Assembly: GCA_009781755.1 (NCBI GenBank)
Contig: WQVD01000005.1
Span: 1 to 64,000, forward strand
Direction of reading: 5' to 3'
DNA: 64,000 nt
DNA from: Defluviitaleaceae bacterium
Lineage (GTDB): Bacteria; Bacillota; Clostridia; Lachnospirales; WQUN01
Shown: positions 41,340-50,775 of the stretch, piece by piece
How positions within the stretch are numbered: position 1 is the first letter of the stretch
Layout: the number at the start of each line of letters is the position of its first letter
Position numbers and translations under genes: made by a program
Notes under the pieces: model-generated
Database searches by the model: none
What the model was told of the DNA's origin: nothing
The model's input: only the letters and a program-made list of their open reading frames with translations

Positions 41340-44025
41340 GGATCATGACACCTCGCGAAGCCCCTACGCGGCGTTCCGCGCAAGCTTTGACGTACAAGAA
41401 TTAAAGCGCACCGCATTTCATATTTTTGCGGACACGGTGTATACGCTGTTTGTGAACGGTGTGTTCATTGGTTTTGGGCCGACACGGTTTGACCCGCGTT
41501 TCCCGCAATATGACACGTATGATTTGCACAAGCACTTGCGCATGGGCAAAAACGTTATTGCCGTGTTGGTGAACTACCACGGGCACAAGGTGTTCAAGAG
41601 CATCCCCCGTGAAGCCGCATTTACCGCATGGGGCGATATCCCCTTGGTTTGGAAGTGCAAGGAACACACCGGACACACGCAATTTACGCCCAAACTCAGC
41701 TTCGCCCTTGAAACGCAAATCCATTACAACCAAGGCGGATTTGATGAAAATTGGATCAACACGGATTATGACGACAGCGATTGGCAACAAGCCGTGCCGC
41801 TTGCCAATCAAAACGCATACGGCAAGCTCACCCCGCGTGAAATCCCCTTTATGGAATTAACCCCGATAAAACCTGCGTCCGTAACGGTTTTTCCATTGGA
41901 AAAACGCGAGAATGTATATTCGTTTTACCTACCCACCGGCACATCCGACGAAGCAACCATGATCGGCAAAAAATTTATTGCGTGGAGTACCTATGTTTAT
42001 TCACCTAAAAAACAAACCATCACGGCGGGTGTGTTTTATGACAGTCTTTGGGTAAACGGATCAGCCTGCGAAAAAACCGAGGATTACGACCGTGCGGTGC
42101 GTTATAACGCGGTCATGCATTTGGATGAAGGTTGGAATTATGTTTTCGGGCAACTCTTTGTTTATCAGGATATTTTCCAAGCCTATTTATCGCTGCCCGT
42201 AGATTGCGGTTTGTTGTTGTCCGCCGACAAGGACGAAAGCAGCGGTTTCAATTTCCGCCATATTCCTCTGCAAGATGACGAAAAAGATAACGAATTAAAA
42301 TCAATGTCCATGCCGCTTACAGAAGACTTTGATGCAACGCGGTACGGCGGCTGGGTATATACCACCGAAGCCGACCGCGCCCAATGCCCCATCCGCGCAT
42401 CAAGCTGGACAACATACGCCCCACCCGTACAAACCATCACCGACTTGTCAGCCGTTACGTTCAAAAAGGAAATGTACCCAAACGGCTTTACCCTTTTGGT
42501 TGACATGGACCATATGTGCCTCGTATTCCCGTTGCTCCATATGCGCGGTATGCAGGGCGCAACCGTGGATTTCTTGTACGGCGACCGCTTTATGGCAGAC
42601 GGGAAGCATTTGCGCTCGCTTTCTTGGGTGCCGCTGGGCGACCGCGTCGTATGCGCCAATGACGCATTAAGTTGGCAACCCATCCAACCCCGCGGTTTTA
42701 AATATGTAAGCATAACCATCAACAACGCCCCAAGTGATGTGGTGATTAACAAAATTGACTTCCTGTCTGCACATTATCCCGTCAATCGAATCGGCAGCTT
42801 TGAATGTTCCGATCCATTATTGAACCGCATATGGCAATCGGGCGAGTTAACATTGCGCATCAACATGGAAGACACCTACACCGACTGCGTGGACCGCGAG
42901 CGCGGTTTATACGCGCTGGATTTGCTGGTGCAATACTGTGTAAACCTTGCGACTTTTGGTGACCATGCACTAATGAAACGCGCATTGGAACTATACGGAC
43001 AAAGCAACCACGAACCCACGGGCGTTTTCCGTTGTTTGTACCCCAATACGGGGGATTATGTGCTGCCCGATTTTTGTTTGTATATTGTGCATTCCTTCCA
43101 CGCGTACTTTAAGCAAACCAACGACATCGCTTTCATTAAGACTTATTGGCCGGCCATGATGGAAAATATCGCCCGCTTTAACCGCTTGTCCGACGAGCGT
43201 GAAGATAAGCTATTAAACGCCGAATGGCCCGAAGGCGGATGGCCGCCCAAAGAAGGCGACAACCGCATGGGTTTCCTTGGCGACGGCATTGATAGCTTCA
43301 AAGAAGCCTTGAATAACACAGGTATCAACTGCATGTTTTCTGCCATGTATTTGTTGGCGTTGCGTAATATGCAAGAAATGGCAACCGCTACACAAGCCGC
43401 CGACGACTTTTCCGCACGCATTGCCATTTTGGAAAAATCCATCCCCGATGCCTACTGGAACGAAGAAAAGAACTTGTTCGCCGACAACTTAGACCATGCG
43501 GATTTTTCTCCCCATGCGTCGTTGTGGGCTGTATTGGCGGGCGCCGCCACAAATGAACACAAACGAGCATTGCAAACGAGCATTCCGCCATTGCTAACGC
43601 CATTTTTCATCAACGGCGTGGATTTTGCCGAAGGCTGCCGGTTTGAAACCTCGCGCGGTTTCCATTTGTTTGTTGCACTTTATGAACTTGGGCTCGATAA
43701 CTTGGTGGAGCAATTAATCAAAGAAGGTTGGGGTTATTTCCTGGATAAAGGATTAAAAACCACGCCCGAACATTTCAGTTTGAGCGCAAGCCAATGCCAC
43801 GCGTGGACGGCGCACCCCACTTATATGTTGACGCGATACGCGCTGGGCATTTCAATTGATGCAAATGGCGAAGTAAAAATGGACCCCCGCCCCGGTACAT
43901 TGACATGGGCAAAAGGCACCGTGCCGCACCCCAACGGCGTGGTAGAAGCGGAGTGGCACTTGGAAAACGGCAAAGTCATTGCAAAATACAACCTCATCCG
44001 TAAAGATAGTGCAACGATTTTGTGA
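41320..44025 (+). CDS. GH78 alpha-L-rhamnosidase-like enzyme
   Basis: A 901-residue protein. N-terminal beta domains (FADTVYTLFVNGVFIGFGPTR) and a second jelly roll precede an (alpha/alpha)6 barrel. The signature TDCVDRERGLYALD contains likely general acid Glu527. A C-terminal beta domain ends it (HPNGVVEAEWHLENGKV). GH78 enzymes release terminal alpha-L-rhamnose from pectin, arabinogalactan or plant glycosides. I chose ATG 41320, which has AAGGAGG upstream, inside the response-regulator gene. There is no signal peptide, so it is intracellular. With rhaD in the divergent operon it forms a rhamnose release and catabolism pair. Confidence 0.85.
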   Translation: MKYLWFKDHDTSRSPYAAFRASFDVQELKRTAFHIFADTVYTLFVNGVFIGFGPTRFDPRFPQYDTYDLHKHLRMGKNVIAVLVNYHGHKVFKSIPREAAFTAWGDIPLVWKCKEHTGHTQFTPKLSFALETQIHYNQGGFDENWINTDYDDSDWQQAVPLANQNAYGKLTPREIPFMELTPIKPASVTVFPLEKRENVYSFYLPTGTSDEATMIGKKFIAWSTYVYSPKKQTITAGVFYDSLWVNGSACEKTEDYDRAVRYNAVMHLDEGWNYVFGQLFVYQDIFQAYLSLPVDCGLLLSADKDESSGFNFRHIPLQDDEKDNELKSMSMPLTEDFDATRYGGWVYTTEADRAQCPIRASSWTTYAPPVQTITDLSAVTFKKEMYPNGFTLLVDMDHMCLVFPLLHMRGMQGATVDFLYGDRFMADGKHLRSLSWVPLGDRVVCANDALSWQPIQPRGFKYVSITINNAPSDVVINKIDFLSAHYPVNRIGSFECSDPLLNRIWQSGELTLRINMEDTYTDCVDRERGLYALDLLVQYCVNLATFGDHALMKRALELYGQSNHEPTGVFRCLYPNTGDYVLPDFCLYIVHSFHAYFKQTNDIAFIKTYWPAMMENIARFNRLSDEREDKLLNAEWPEGGWPPKEGDNRMGFLGDGIDSFKEALNNTGINCMFSAMYLLALRNMQEMATATQAADDFSARIAILEKSIPDAYWNEEKNLFADNLDHADFSPHASLWAVLAGAATNEHKRALQTSIPPLLTPFFINGVDFAEGCRFETSRGFHLFVALYELGLDNLVEQLIKEGWGYFLDKGLKTTPEHFSLSASQCHAWTAHPTYMLTRYALGISIDANGEVKMDPRPGTLTWAKGTVPHPNGVVEAEWHLENGKVIAKYNLIRKDSATIL

Positions 44026-44098
44026 AATTTGTATAAAAAGCCGTAGGAACAATATAATATCATTGTGCAATAGTACGCCATTACAGGAGAAATGCCTC

Positions 44099-46915
44099 AT
44101 GAAAAAGCGTGTTATTGCATTTTTTTTGGTTTTAATATTTGTCTTGTCATTATTGCCATCGACGGCGTATCGCGTAACGGCCAATGTGCCGGAACCATAC
44201 ATAAACCAAATGGCGCAATTTGAAGGCAGGTATTTGTATGCCGATTACATAGCAGAACGCCAAGGCTTGCCCAAGCCGAATGCGTTTTATTCTGTTGCTT
44301 TTGATGACGAATTTATACCTGAGTACGGATACCTATCATTTGAAGTAAATGTCGCGCAGGCGGGTTTGTATAACATTGCCGTCACTTATTTTAATACGCC
44401 CGGCAGAAGCAGTGACATCCAACGCGCATTGTTCATTAATGGCGAAATGCCGTTTTTCGAAGCAGGTTCGCTCACATTCGTGCGCACATGGACCAGCGAA
44501 ACCAATGATTTCCTGGTCGATAATCAAGGCAACGAGATACGCCCGGCCCAAATAGAAGAACGCATGTGGCACACCCATACCATCAACAGCCCGGAAAACG
44601 GTTATTCAACCCCTTTGTTCTTCCATTTGAACGCAGGGGTTAATGTGATTACCTTCGTGTCCGTGCGTGAGCCAAAGTTAATCCGCGATGTAACGATATT
44701 CCAAGCAAGTGTACCGGTGCCTTACGCAGAAATTAACTTCCACGGGTTATCCCCCGCCGGTGGCGATACCATCCGTGTTGCGGGTCAGTTGGCAAACCGC
44801 CGTTCCGCACCTACATTGTTCCCCGTGGCAGACCGCAGCTCCCCTGCCCCACAACCGTACAGCCCGCGTCATATCCTGCTCAACACCATCGGCGGCCAAA
44901 CATGGAGCATCCCCGGCCAATGGATTGAATGGGATTTTTATGTAGAAACCCCCGGTTTGTATAACATCGCCATGAGCCTAAACCAAAACATCATTCAAGA
45001 TGCGCATGTGTACAGAAGCATCACCATCAATGGCGTGCATCCTTTTGCGGAGATGCAAGCCGTTTCCTTCCCCTATTCAAACACTTGGCGCGTGGACACC
45101 TTGGGCGGAAGCGATAATCCGTTCCAATTTTATTTCCCTGCCGGGCACCACACCATCCGCATGGAAGCAACGCTGGGCAGCTACGCCGAATATTTGCGCG
45201 ATATAGAAGAAGCCGTATTGCGCATCAGCGCGTTGTACCGCCAAATCGTCATGATCACCGGCCCAACGCCGGACAACCAACGCGATTATCAAATTGCACG
45301 CCGTTTGCCTCACTTAGAGAGCGCATTGCGTGCTGAACGTATTGAAATGGACCGCATCCACGCGGGTTTGAGCGCAATTTCCGACGGGGTAAACGTGCAG
45401 CGCGATGCCGTTATCCGCACGATGAGCACACAGTTATCCGCTATTTATGCCAACGTAGATAACGTCACCCGCCACATGAACCGCTTGCAAAACAGCATTG
45501 GCGCATTGGGTACATGGATGATGGATGTCCGTCATCAGCCCCTTCAAATCGATTATATTTTCATCATGAGCGCGGGCGAAAGCGCACCCCGTATCAACAA
45601 CGGCATTTTCGCACGTATATGGCACGAAATCCGTACCCTGTTTTGGTCGTTCTTCATCGATTACAGCGCCATTGGAGATGTTTCGGAACCGGGCGAGGCA
45701 CGCACCATCACCGTGTGGACGGGTGCGGCAGGGCTCACGGGTGCCGGTCGCGACCAAGCCAACGTAGTGCGTGCGCTCATCGACAGTGACTTTACCCCCA
45801 ATACAGGGATTAATGTGAATTTAATGCTGGTAGATATGAGCACGTTGTTACCCGCGACGCTTGCCGGGCAGGGGCCTGACGTGGCGCTCATGGTAGGTGC
45901 CAGTATTCCCATGGACTTTGCCATGCGGGGCGCGGTAGCAGATTTATCCGGCTTCCCCCGCTTTGATGAAGTTGCCGCGCGGTTTAATCCGGAGGGCATG
46001 GTGCCGTACCGCTTCCGTGATTACGCCTTTGCCCTGCCCGTTACGCAAACCTTCCCCATGCTTTTTTACCGCAGGGATATATTAAATGAACTTGAAATCG
46101 AACCGCCCGATACATGGGACGATGTGCGTACCATTTTGCCCATACTCAGCGAAAACCACATGGGCTTTGGTTTGCCGGTGGGTACCATGGACATGACGGC
46201 AGCGACTTTTGCATTGTTTTTATACCAAGCGGGCGGCAGATTTTTCGCCGATGACGGGTTGTACAGCGAGCTGGATTCCGACATTTCCATCAGCGCGTTC
46301 AGGAATTTTACCCGTTTCTTTACCGATTACCGCTTGCCGGAGCAATATGACTTTGCCAACCGCTTCCGCATGGGCGAAATGCCTTTGGCGATCGCCGATT
46401 TCAGCACCTACAATTTACTACAAGTGTTCGCGCCGGAAATCAGCGGCCTGTGGTCGTTCAGAAGAGTGCCCGGCACGGTTCGTTCGGACGGTACCGTTGA
46501 CTACTCCTCCATCGTCGGCGGTACCGCCATTGTCATGATGGAACGTTCCAACGACCAAGACGCCGCGTGGGAATTCATGGAGTGGTTTACCTCCGCAAGT
46601 GTCCAAACGGATTTTGGCCGTGCGATGGAATCGTTGATGGGTGCGGCGGCGCGCTTCCCCACCGCCAACGAAGAAGCCTTCATGCAATTACCTTGGGGTA
46701 TACATGAATTTAACCGCTTGATGGAGCAATACGAGCACATCGTGGGTATCCCCCAAGTGCCGGGCGGTTATCTGGCAGGCAGGCAAATCCACAATGCATT
46801 TTTCCGTGTGTTGCATGGCGGACGCGTCGGCCCGCGTGAGGCGCTAACCGACAACGTGCGTTATATCAACGACGAAATCCGACGCAAACGCCGCGAATTT
46901 GGGCTTGCGTATTAA
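44099..46915 (+). CDS. Extracellular solute-binding protein with two N-terminal carbohydrate-binding-like modules
   Basis: A 938-residue secreted protein with a signal peptide to about residue 30 but no lipobox cysteine. Two beta-sandwich modules follow (GLYNIAVTYFNTPGR and GLYNIAMSLNQN units, CBM35/CBM6-like). Next are a helical spacer (about 380-520) and, from about 536, a family 1 sugar-binding protein domain (TITVWTG...GQGPDVALMVG...RRDILNELEIEPPDTWDDV). This is an unusually large architecture for an ABC binding protein. The frame is open upstream, but ATG 44099 has ACAGGAGAAA and begins the signal peptide. It is followed by two permease genes. It could dock on long glycans at the cell surface. 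Confidence 0.85.
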   Translation: MKKRVIAFFLVLIFVLSLLPSTAYRVTANVPEPYINQMAQFEGRYLYADYIAERQGLPKPNAFYSVAFDDEFIPEYGYLSFEVNVAQAGLYNIAVTYFNTPGRSSDIQRALFINGEMPFFEAGSLTFVRTWTSETNDFLVDNQGNEIRPAQIEERMWHTHTINSPENGYSTPLFFHLNAGVNVITFVSVREPKLIRDVTIFQASVPVPYAEINFHGLSPAGGDTIRVAGQLANRRSAPTLFPVADRSSPAPQPYSPRHILLNTIGGQTWSIPGQWIEWDFYVETPGLYNIAMSLNQNIIQDAHVYRSITINGVHPFAEMQAVSFPYSNTWRVDTLGGSDNPFQFYFPAGHHTIRMEATLGSYAEYLRDIEEAVLRISALYRQIVMITGPTPDNQRDYQIARRLPHLESALRAERIEMDRIHAGLSAISDGVNVQRDAVIRTMSTQLSAIYANVDNVTRHMNRLQNSIGALGTWMMDVRHQPLQIDYIFIMSAGESAPRINNGIFARIWHEIRTLFWSFFIDYSAIGDVSEPGEARTITVWTGAAGLTGAGRDQANVVRALIDSDFTPNTGINVNLMLVDMSTLLPATLAGQGPDVALMVGASIPMDFAMRGAVADLSGFPRFDEVAARFNPEGMVPYRFRDYAFALPVTQTFPMLFYRRDILNELEIEPPDTWDDVRTILPILSENHMGFGLPVGTMDMTAATFALFLYQAGGRFFADDGLYSELDSDISISAFRNFTRFFTDYRLPEQYDFANRFRMGEMPLAIADFSTYNLLQVFAPEISGLWSFRRVPGTVRSDGTVDYSSIVGGTAIVMMERSNDQDAAWEFMEWFTSASVQTDFGRAMESLMGAAARFPTANEEAFMQLPWGIHEFNRLMEQYEHIVGIPQVPGGYLAGRQIHNAFFRVLHGGRVGPREALTDNVRYINDEIRRKRREFGLAY

Positions 46916-46944
46916 TACTCCCTTGCTTTTAAGGAGCGTATATC

Positions 46945-47829
46945 GTGAAGACATTGGCCAAATACAAACATAGCTACATATTAATGGCACCGTTTTTGCT
47001 GTTGTTCTTTCTGTTCAACTTGCTTCCGGTACTTATTTCTATGCTGGCGAGTTTTACGGATTTTAATATGCTTCAATGGCCGAGCTTCGTCGGGCTCGAA
47101 AACTACGCCCGTTTATTCTTGGAAGACGATGTATTTATCGTGGCACTCACCAATACGATGATTTTCGCGGTTGTCACCGGGCCCATCAGTTACCTTTTAT
47201 GCTTTACCTTCGCGTGGATTATTAATGAATTGTCGCCCAAGCTGCGCGCGTTTATGACGGTGATATTCTACGCGCCGTCCATTGCGGGCGGGGTGGTTTT
47301 CTTCGTTTGGTTATATATTTTCAGCGGTGACCGCTACGGGTTGCTTAACGGGATTTTGCTCAACTTGAATTTCATCACCGAAGAAATCAACTGGCTGCGC
47401 GACGTTGATTACATCATGCCCATTTTGATTCTCGTTCAATTGTGGATGAGTTTGGGTACGGGTTTCCTTGCGTTTATCGCCGGTTTGCAAACGGTTGACC
47501 GCACCTTGTATGAGGCCGGTGCCGTAGACGGCATCCGCAATCGTTGGCAGGAGCTTTGGTTTATCACCCTCCCCAGTATGAAGCCGCAACTCATGTTTGG
47601 CGCGGTAATTCAAATTACGGGTTCATTTGCGGTGGCGGGTATTAGCATCCACTTGGCAGGGTTCCCATCCACCAATGATGCGGGTGCCACGGTGGTTACG
47701 CATCTTATGGACTTCGGCACGTTCCGTTTTGAAATGGGTTACGCATCCGCCATTGCCACAGTACTTTTCTTGATGATGGTGGGAACGAACAAGTTAGTCC
47801 AAAAAATGCTGGGAAAGGTGGGTGAATAG
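46945..47829 (+). CDS. Sugar ABC transporter permease (MalF/LplB type)
   Basis: A 294-residue inner-membrane protein with six predicted helices and the EAA loop EAGAVDGIRNRWQELWFITLP. It forms the channel of a CUT1-family importer with the permease encoded next. The start codon is GTG, with TTAAGGAGCG upstream. No ATPase gene is near, so it probably shares a general MsmX/MsmK-like ATPase encoded elsewhere. Confidence 0.93.
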   Translation: MKTLAKYKHSYILMAPFLLLFFLFNLLPVLISMLASFTDFNMLQWPSFVGLENYARLFLEDDVFIVALTNTMIFAVVTGPISYLLCFTFAWIINELSPKLRAFMTVIFYAPSIAGGVVFFVWLYIFSGDRYGLLNGILLNLNFITEEINWLRDVDYIMPILILVQLWMSLGTGFLAFIAGLQTVDRTLYEAGAVDGIRNRWQELWFITLPSMKPQLMFGAVIQITGSFAVAGISIHLAGFPSTNDAGATVVTHLMDFGTFRFEMGYASAIATVLFLMMVGTNKLVQKMLGKVGE

Positions 47830-47831
47830 CG

Positions 47832-48701
47832 ATGAAATGGTTGCGACGCCTTAAACCCGCCCGCCAAATAAACCGCTCCTTCGCCGGAAGCCTTGCCTTG
47901 TTTATGGTGCTGGCATTGGTGGGTGCGTTTATGATCATGCCCATCGTGCTCATGGTTATGAATGCTTTCAAACCATTGGATGAGTTGTTCTATTTTCCGC
48001 CGCGCTTTTTTGTGCGAAACCCCACTTTACGTAATTTCACCACCTTGTTCACGCTTATGTCAGAATCGTGGGTGCCTTTCTCGCGATATGTTTTCAACAC
48101 GTTGTTTATCACGGGCGTGGGCATTTTTGGACACGTAATACTGGCATCGGCGGCGGCATACCCGCTTGCGAAGCATAAAGTGCCGGGCAAGGCATTTATT
48201 TTCTCGATTATCGTTTTGTCGCTCATGTTTGCGCGTGAAGTCACCGCCGTGCCCAACTACATGATTATTACGGCACTGGGCGTGAACAACACGTATTGGG
48301 CGGTCATCATGCCCGCGTTTGCTATGTCGTTAGGTTTATATTTAATGAAGCAATTCATGGAGCAAATCCCCGACTCGCTTATCGAATCCGCACGTATCGA
48401 CGGTGCCAACGAATATGTAACTTGGTGGAAAATCGTCATGCCCAACGTGCGCCCCGCATGGCTCACGCTAACCATCCTCATGTTCCAAGCATTATGGGGC
48501 GAAACAGGCGGCCAATTCTTGCGTGATGAAGCCATTAAACCCTTGAGCTTTGCCATGCAGCAAATCGCCATGGGGGGCGTTGCGCGGCAAGGCGCGTTCA
48601 GCGCAGTGAGCTTGCTCATGTTTGTCGTTCCTGTTGCGTTTTTCATCTTCACACAAAGCCATATCATCGAAACCATGGCCACATCCGGGATGAAGGAGTG
48701 A
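47832..48701 (+). CDS. Sugar ABC transporter permease (MalG/LplC type)
   Basis: A 289-residue membrane protein with six helices and the EAA-loop sequence ESARIDGANEYVTWWKIVMPNVRP. It pairs with the permease just upstream (2-base gap) and with the large binding protein at 44099. Ribosome binding site AAGGTGGGTGA. Confidence 0.93.
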   Translation: MKWLRRLKPARQINRSFAGSLALFMVLALVGAFMIMPIVLMVMNAFKPLDELFYFPPRFFVRNPTLRNFTTLFTLMSESWVPFSRYVFNTLFITGVGIFGHVILASAAAYPLAKHKVPGKAFIFSIIVLSLMFAREVTAVPNYMIITALGVNNTYWAVIMPAFAMSLGLYLMKQFMEQIPDSLIESARIDGANEYVTWWKIVMPNVRPAWLTLTILMFQALWGETGGQFLRDEAIKPLSFAMQQIAMGGVARQGAFSAVSLLMFVVPVAFFIFTQSHIIETMATSGMKE

Positions 48702-48705
48702 GGAT

Positions 48706-50145
48706 ATGAAAAAATTCGTGCTTTTTTGTCTGATTTTTATATTCGCATTTCCGCTTTCGGTAAACGCGGTGCCTTACCGCGGCTTCACTTACAATTATTG
48801 GGGGGGGCCCATCCCCGCTCCGGTGGCTTATGTGCCACTCAGTCATGTTAACGCAAGCGATATTTGCGCATCGCTGGGGTCATTTAACATGCCGCAGGAT
48901 TTGCATGTAGATATCAACGGGAATATTTATATCGCCGACACGAGCAACCACCGTATTGTCATTTTTGACCGCCATTTGGAATTAATAAATGTGATTGATT
49001 CATTTTACATGCACGGTGCGTTACAAACCTTCAATTTCCCGCGTGGGGTGTTCGTAACCCGTGATTTGGATATTTACATCGCGGACACAGAAAACCGACG
49101 AATCGTGACACTCGACCAACAGGGCAACTTCTTGCGCGTTAACAACGGCCCGGAATTCGGCGAAATCGACGACCATTTTCAATTTTTCCCATTAAAGATC
49201 ACGGTAGACAACGCAGGACGGCAATTTGTTATCGTGCGCGGTGTGTTCGAAGGCATCATGCGATTTGACCCGCGCGGCAACTTCACGGGTTATTTCGGCA
49301 CGATTCAAGTTTCGGTAAGCGCCATAGATTGGTTTTGGCGCTTAATCTCAACGGCAGAACAACGCGCACGCCAGCAATTGTTTATCCCAACGGAATTTAC
49401 GGGCATGGATATTGATGAATACGGCTTTGTGTTTACCACCAACCTCGCCACCGGTGCAGGCGCAAAGGTGCAACGCCTAAACCCCGCCGGGGAAGATGTA
49501 TTACACAATTTCACGGACATTGAAATCGTGGGGTCTGCGAATTATTCTGCGTTGGGCCAATTTAGCGGACCGTCACAATTTATTGATATCGTAGCACGGG
49601 GCAATGGCATGTACACCGCATTGGACCGCAACCGTGGGCGACTTTACACCTACGACCGCGAAGGTAATCTTTTATATGTATTTGGCGGTACGGGTAATGT
49701 GTTGGGCATGCAGCGCATACCGACCGCGCTGGCAGTGCTGGACGATACCATTCTCGTTTTGGATGCGTTGCGCGGCGAAATCACTTTTTATGAACCGACA
49801 GAGTTGGGATGGTTAATCAATGAAGCCGTAGCGCTTTTGTACGACGGTGATGTAACCCGCGCAGTGGAAATGTGGCACCGCGTGCTAGAAATTGACGCAA
49901 ACTTCCGCTTGGCACTGGTAGGCGTAGGCCGTGCATACTTAGCCGCCGGAGAAAATCGTTTGGCTATGAATTATTTGCGCCGCGGCATTGACGTAGAATA
50001 TTTTTCCATCGCGTTCCGCCGTCATCGCACAGAATTGATGCGTGACAATTTTTATTTGATATTTTTTGCTGTAGTCGGGTTGGCATTTATCAAACCCGCT
50101 GTATGGGTAGTTAAAAAAGTCAGGAAGAAGGTGCGACCCGCATGA
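48706..50145 (+). CDS. NHL-repeat beta-propeller protein with C-terminal TPR and membrane anchor
   Basis: A 479-residue exported protein. It has a signal peptide (to about 22), then NHL-type propeller repeats (MPQDLHVDINGNIYIADTSN, IYIADTENRRIV, GMDIDEYGFVFTTN, LYTYDREGNLLYVFGG). One or two TPR-like units (AVEMWHRVLEIDANFRLALVG) precede a C-terminal membrane helix (FYLIFFAVVGLAFIKPAVWVV) and a basic tail. The topology places the propeller outside the cell. It may bind glycans or act as a scaffold for the importers encoded around it. No enzymatic residue is evident. The next gene overlaps it by ATGA. Confidence 0.8.
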   Translation: MKKFVLFCLIFIFAFPLSVNAVPYRGFTYNYWGGPIPAPVAYVPLSHVNASDICASLGSFNMPQDLHVDINGNIYIADTSNHRIVIFDRHLELINVIDSFYMHGALQTFNFPRGVFVTRDLDIYIADTENRRIVTLDQQGNFLRVNNGPEFGEIDDHFQFFPLKITVDNAGRQFVIVRGVFEGIMRFDPRGNFTGYFGTIQVSVSAIDWFWRLISTAEQRARQQLFIPTEFTGMDIDEYGFVFTTNLATGAGAKVQRLNPAGEDVLHNFTDIEIVGSANYSALGQFSGPSQFIDIVARGNGMYTALDRNRGRLYTYDREGNLLYVFGGTGNVLGMQRIPTALAVLDDTILVLDALRGEITFYEPTELGWLINEAVALLYDGDVTRAVEMWHRVLEIDANFRLALVGVGRAYLAAGENRLAMNYLRRGIDVEYFSIAFRRHRTELMRDNFYLIFFAVVGLAFIKPAVWVVKKVRKKVRPA

Positions 50146-50765
50146 AGAAATTAAAAGAGCAGATCGCGCTTCCTTTGTATATTATGCGCCACCCATTTGA
50201 TGGCTTTTATCGCATGAAGCACATGAACGAAGGCAAAATGAGTACGGCATTTATTTTATTTTTCTTGTTTTGGATATCATTCGTGTTTATGCAGCAATAC
50301 GGCAGCATTACCGTAAGCACATCGCATCCGCAAATGCATAATTCCATCCGCGACGGCGCTTCTATTTTTGCCATCCTTGTGTTGTGGAGTTTGAGCAATT
50401 GGGCGGTTACCTCCCTAACCGACGGCGAAGGGAAATTTAAAGAAATTTTCATGGGCAATTGCTATGCATTTACGCCATTAATATTAACGTTGCTACCGAT
50501 GACGCTGGCCAGCCATTTGATGACCGACACGGAAAGCGCGTTCTTTTTTATCGTGATTACGGCGGCGGTGATTTATTTTATCTTTTTGGCTTATGTCGCC
50601 ATGGTGTCTGTACAAAATTATGGTGCAGGCAAAGCATTGGGCACTATATTTTTAACAATTTTTGCCATGCTTATCATTGTATTTCTGGGAACCGTCCTAA
50701 TGGTTTTGTTGCAGCAGATGTATAACTTTGCCGTTAACATCTATACGGAATTGGCTTTTAGGTAG
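50142..50765 (+). CDS. YIP1-family membrane protein
   Basis: A 207-residue integral membrane protein with about five helices and a YIP1-like organisation (short cytoplasmic start PLYIMRHPFDGFYRMK, then SNWAVTSLTDGEGKFKEIF). Bacterial YIP1 proteins have no established function. It overlaps the NHL gene by 4 bases and is followed after 10 bases by the DUF5696 gene, so it belongs to the same unit and may form a complex with them. Confidence 0.75.
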   Translation: MKKLKEQIALPLYIMRHPFDGFYRMKHMNEGKMSTAFILFFLFWISFVFMQQYGSITVSTSHPQMHNSIRDGASIFAILVLWSLSNWAVTSLTDGEGKFKEIFMGNCYAFTPLILTLLPMTLASHLMTDTESAFFFIVITAAVIYFIFLAYVAMVSVQNYGAGKALGTIFLTIFAMLIIVFLGTVLMVLLQQMYNFAVNIYTELAFR

Positions 50766-50775
50766 GGGGGCATAT

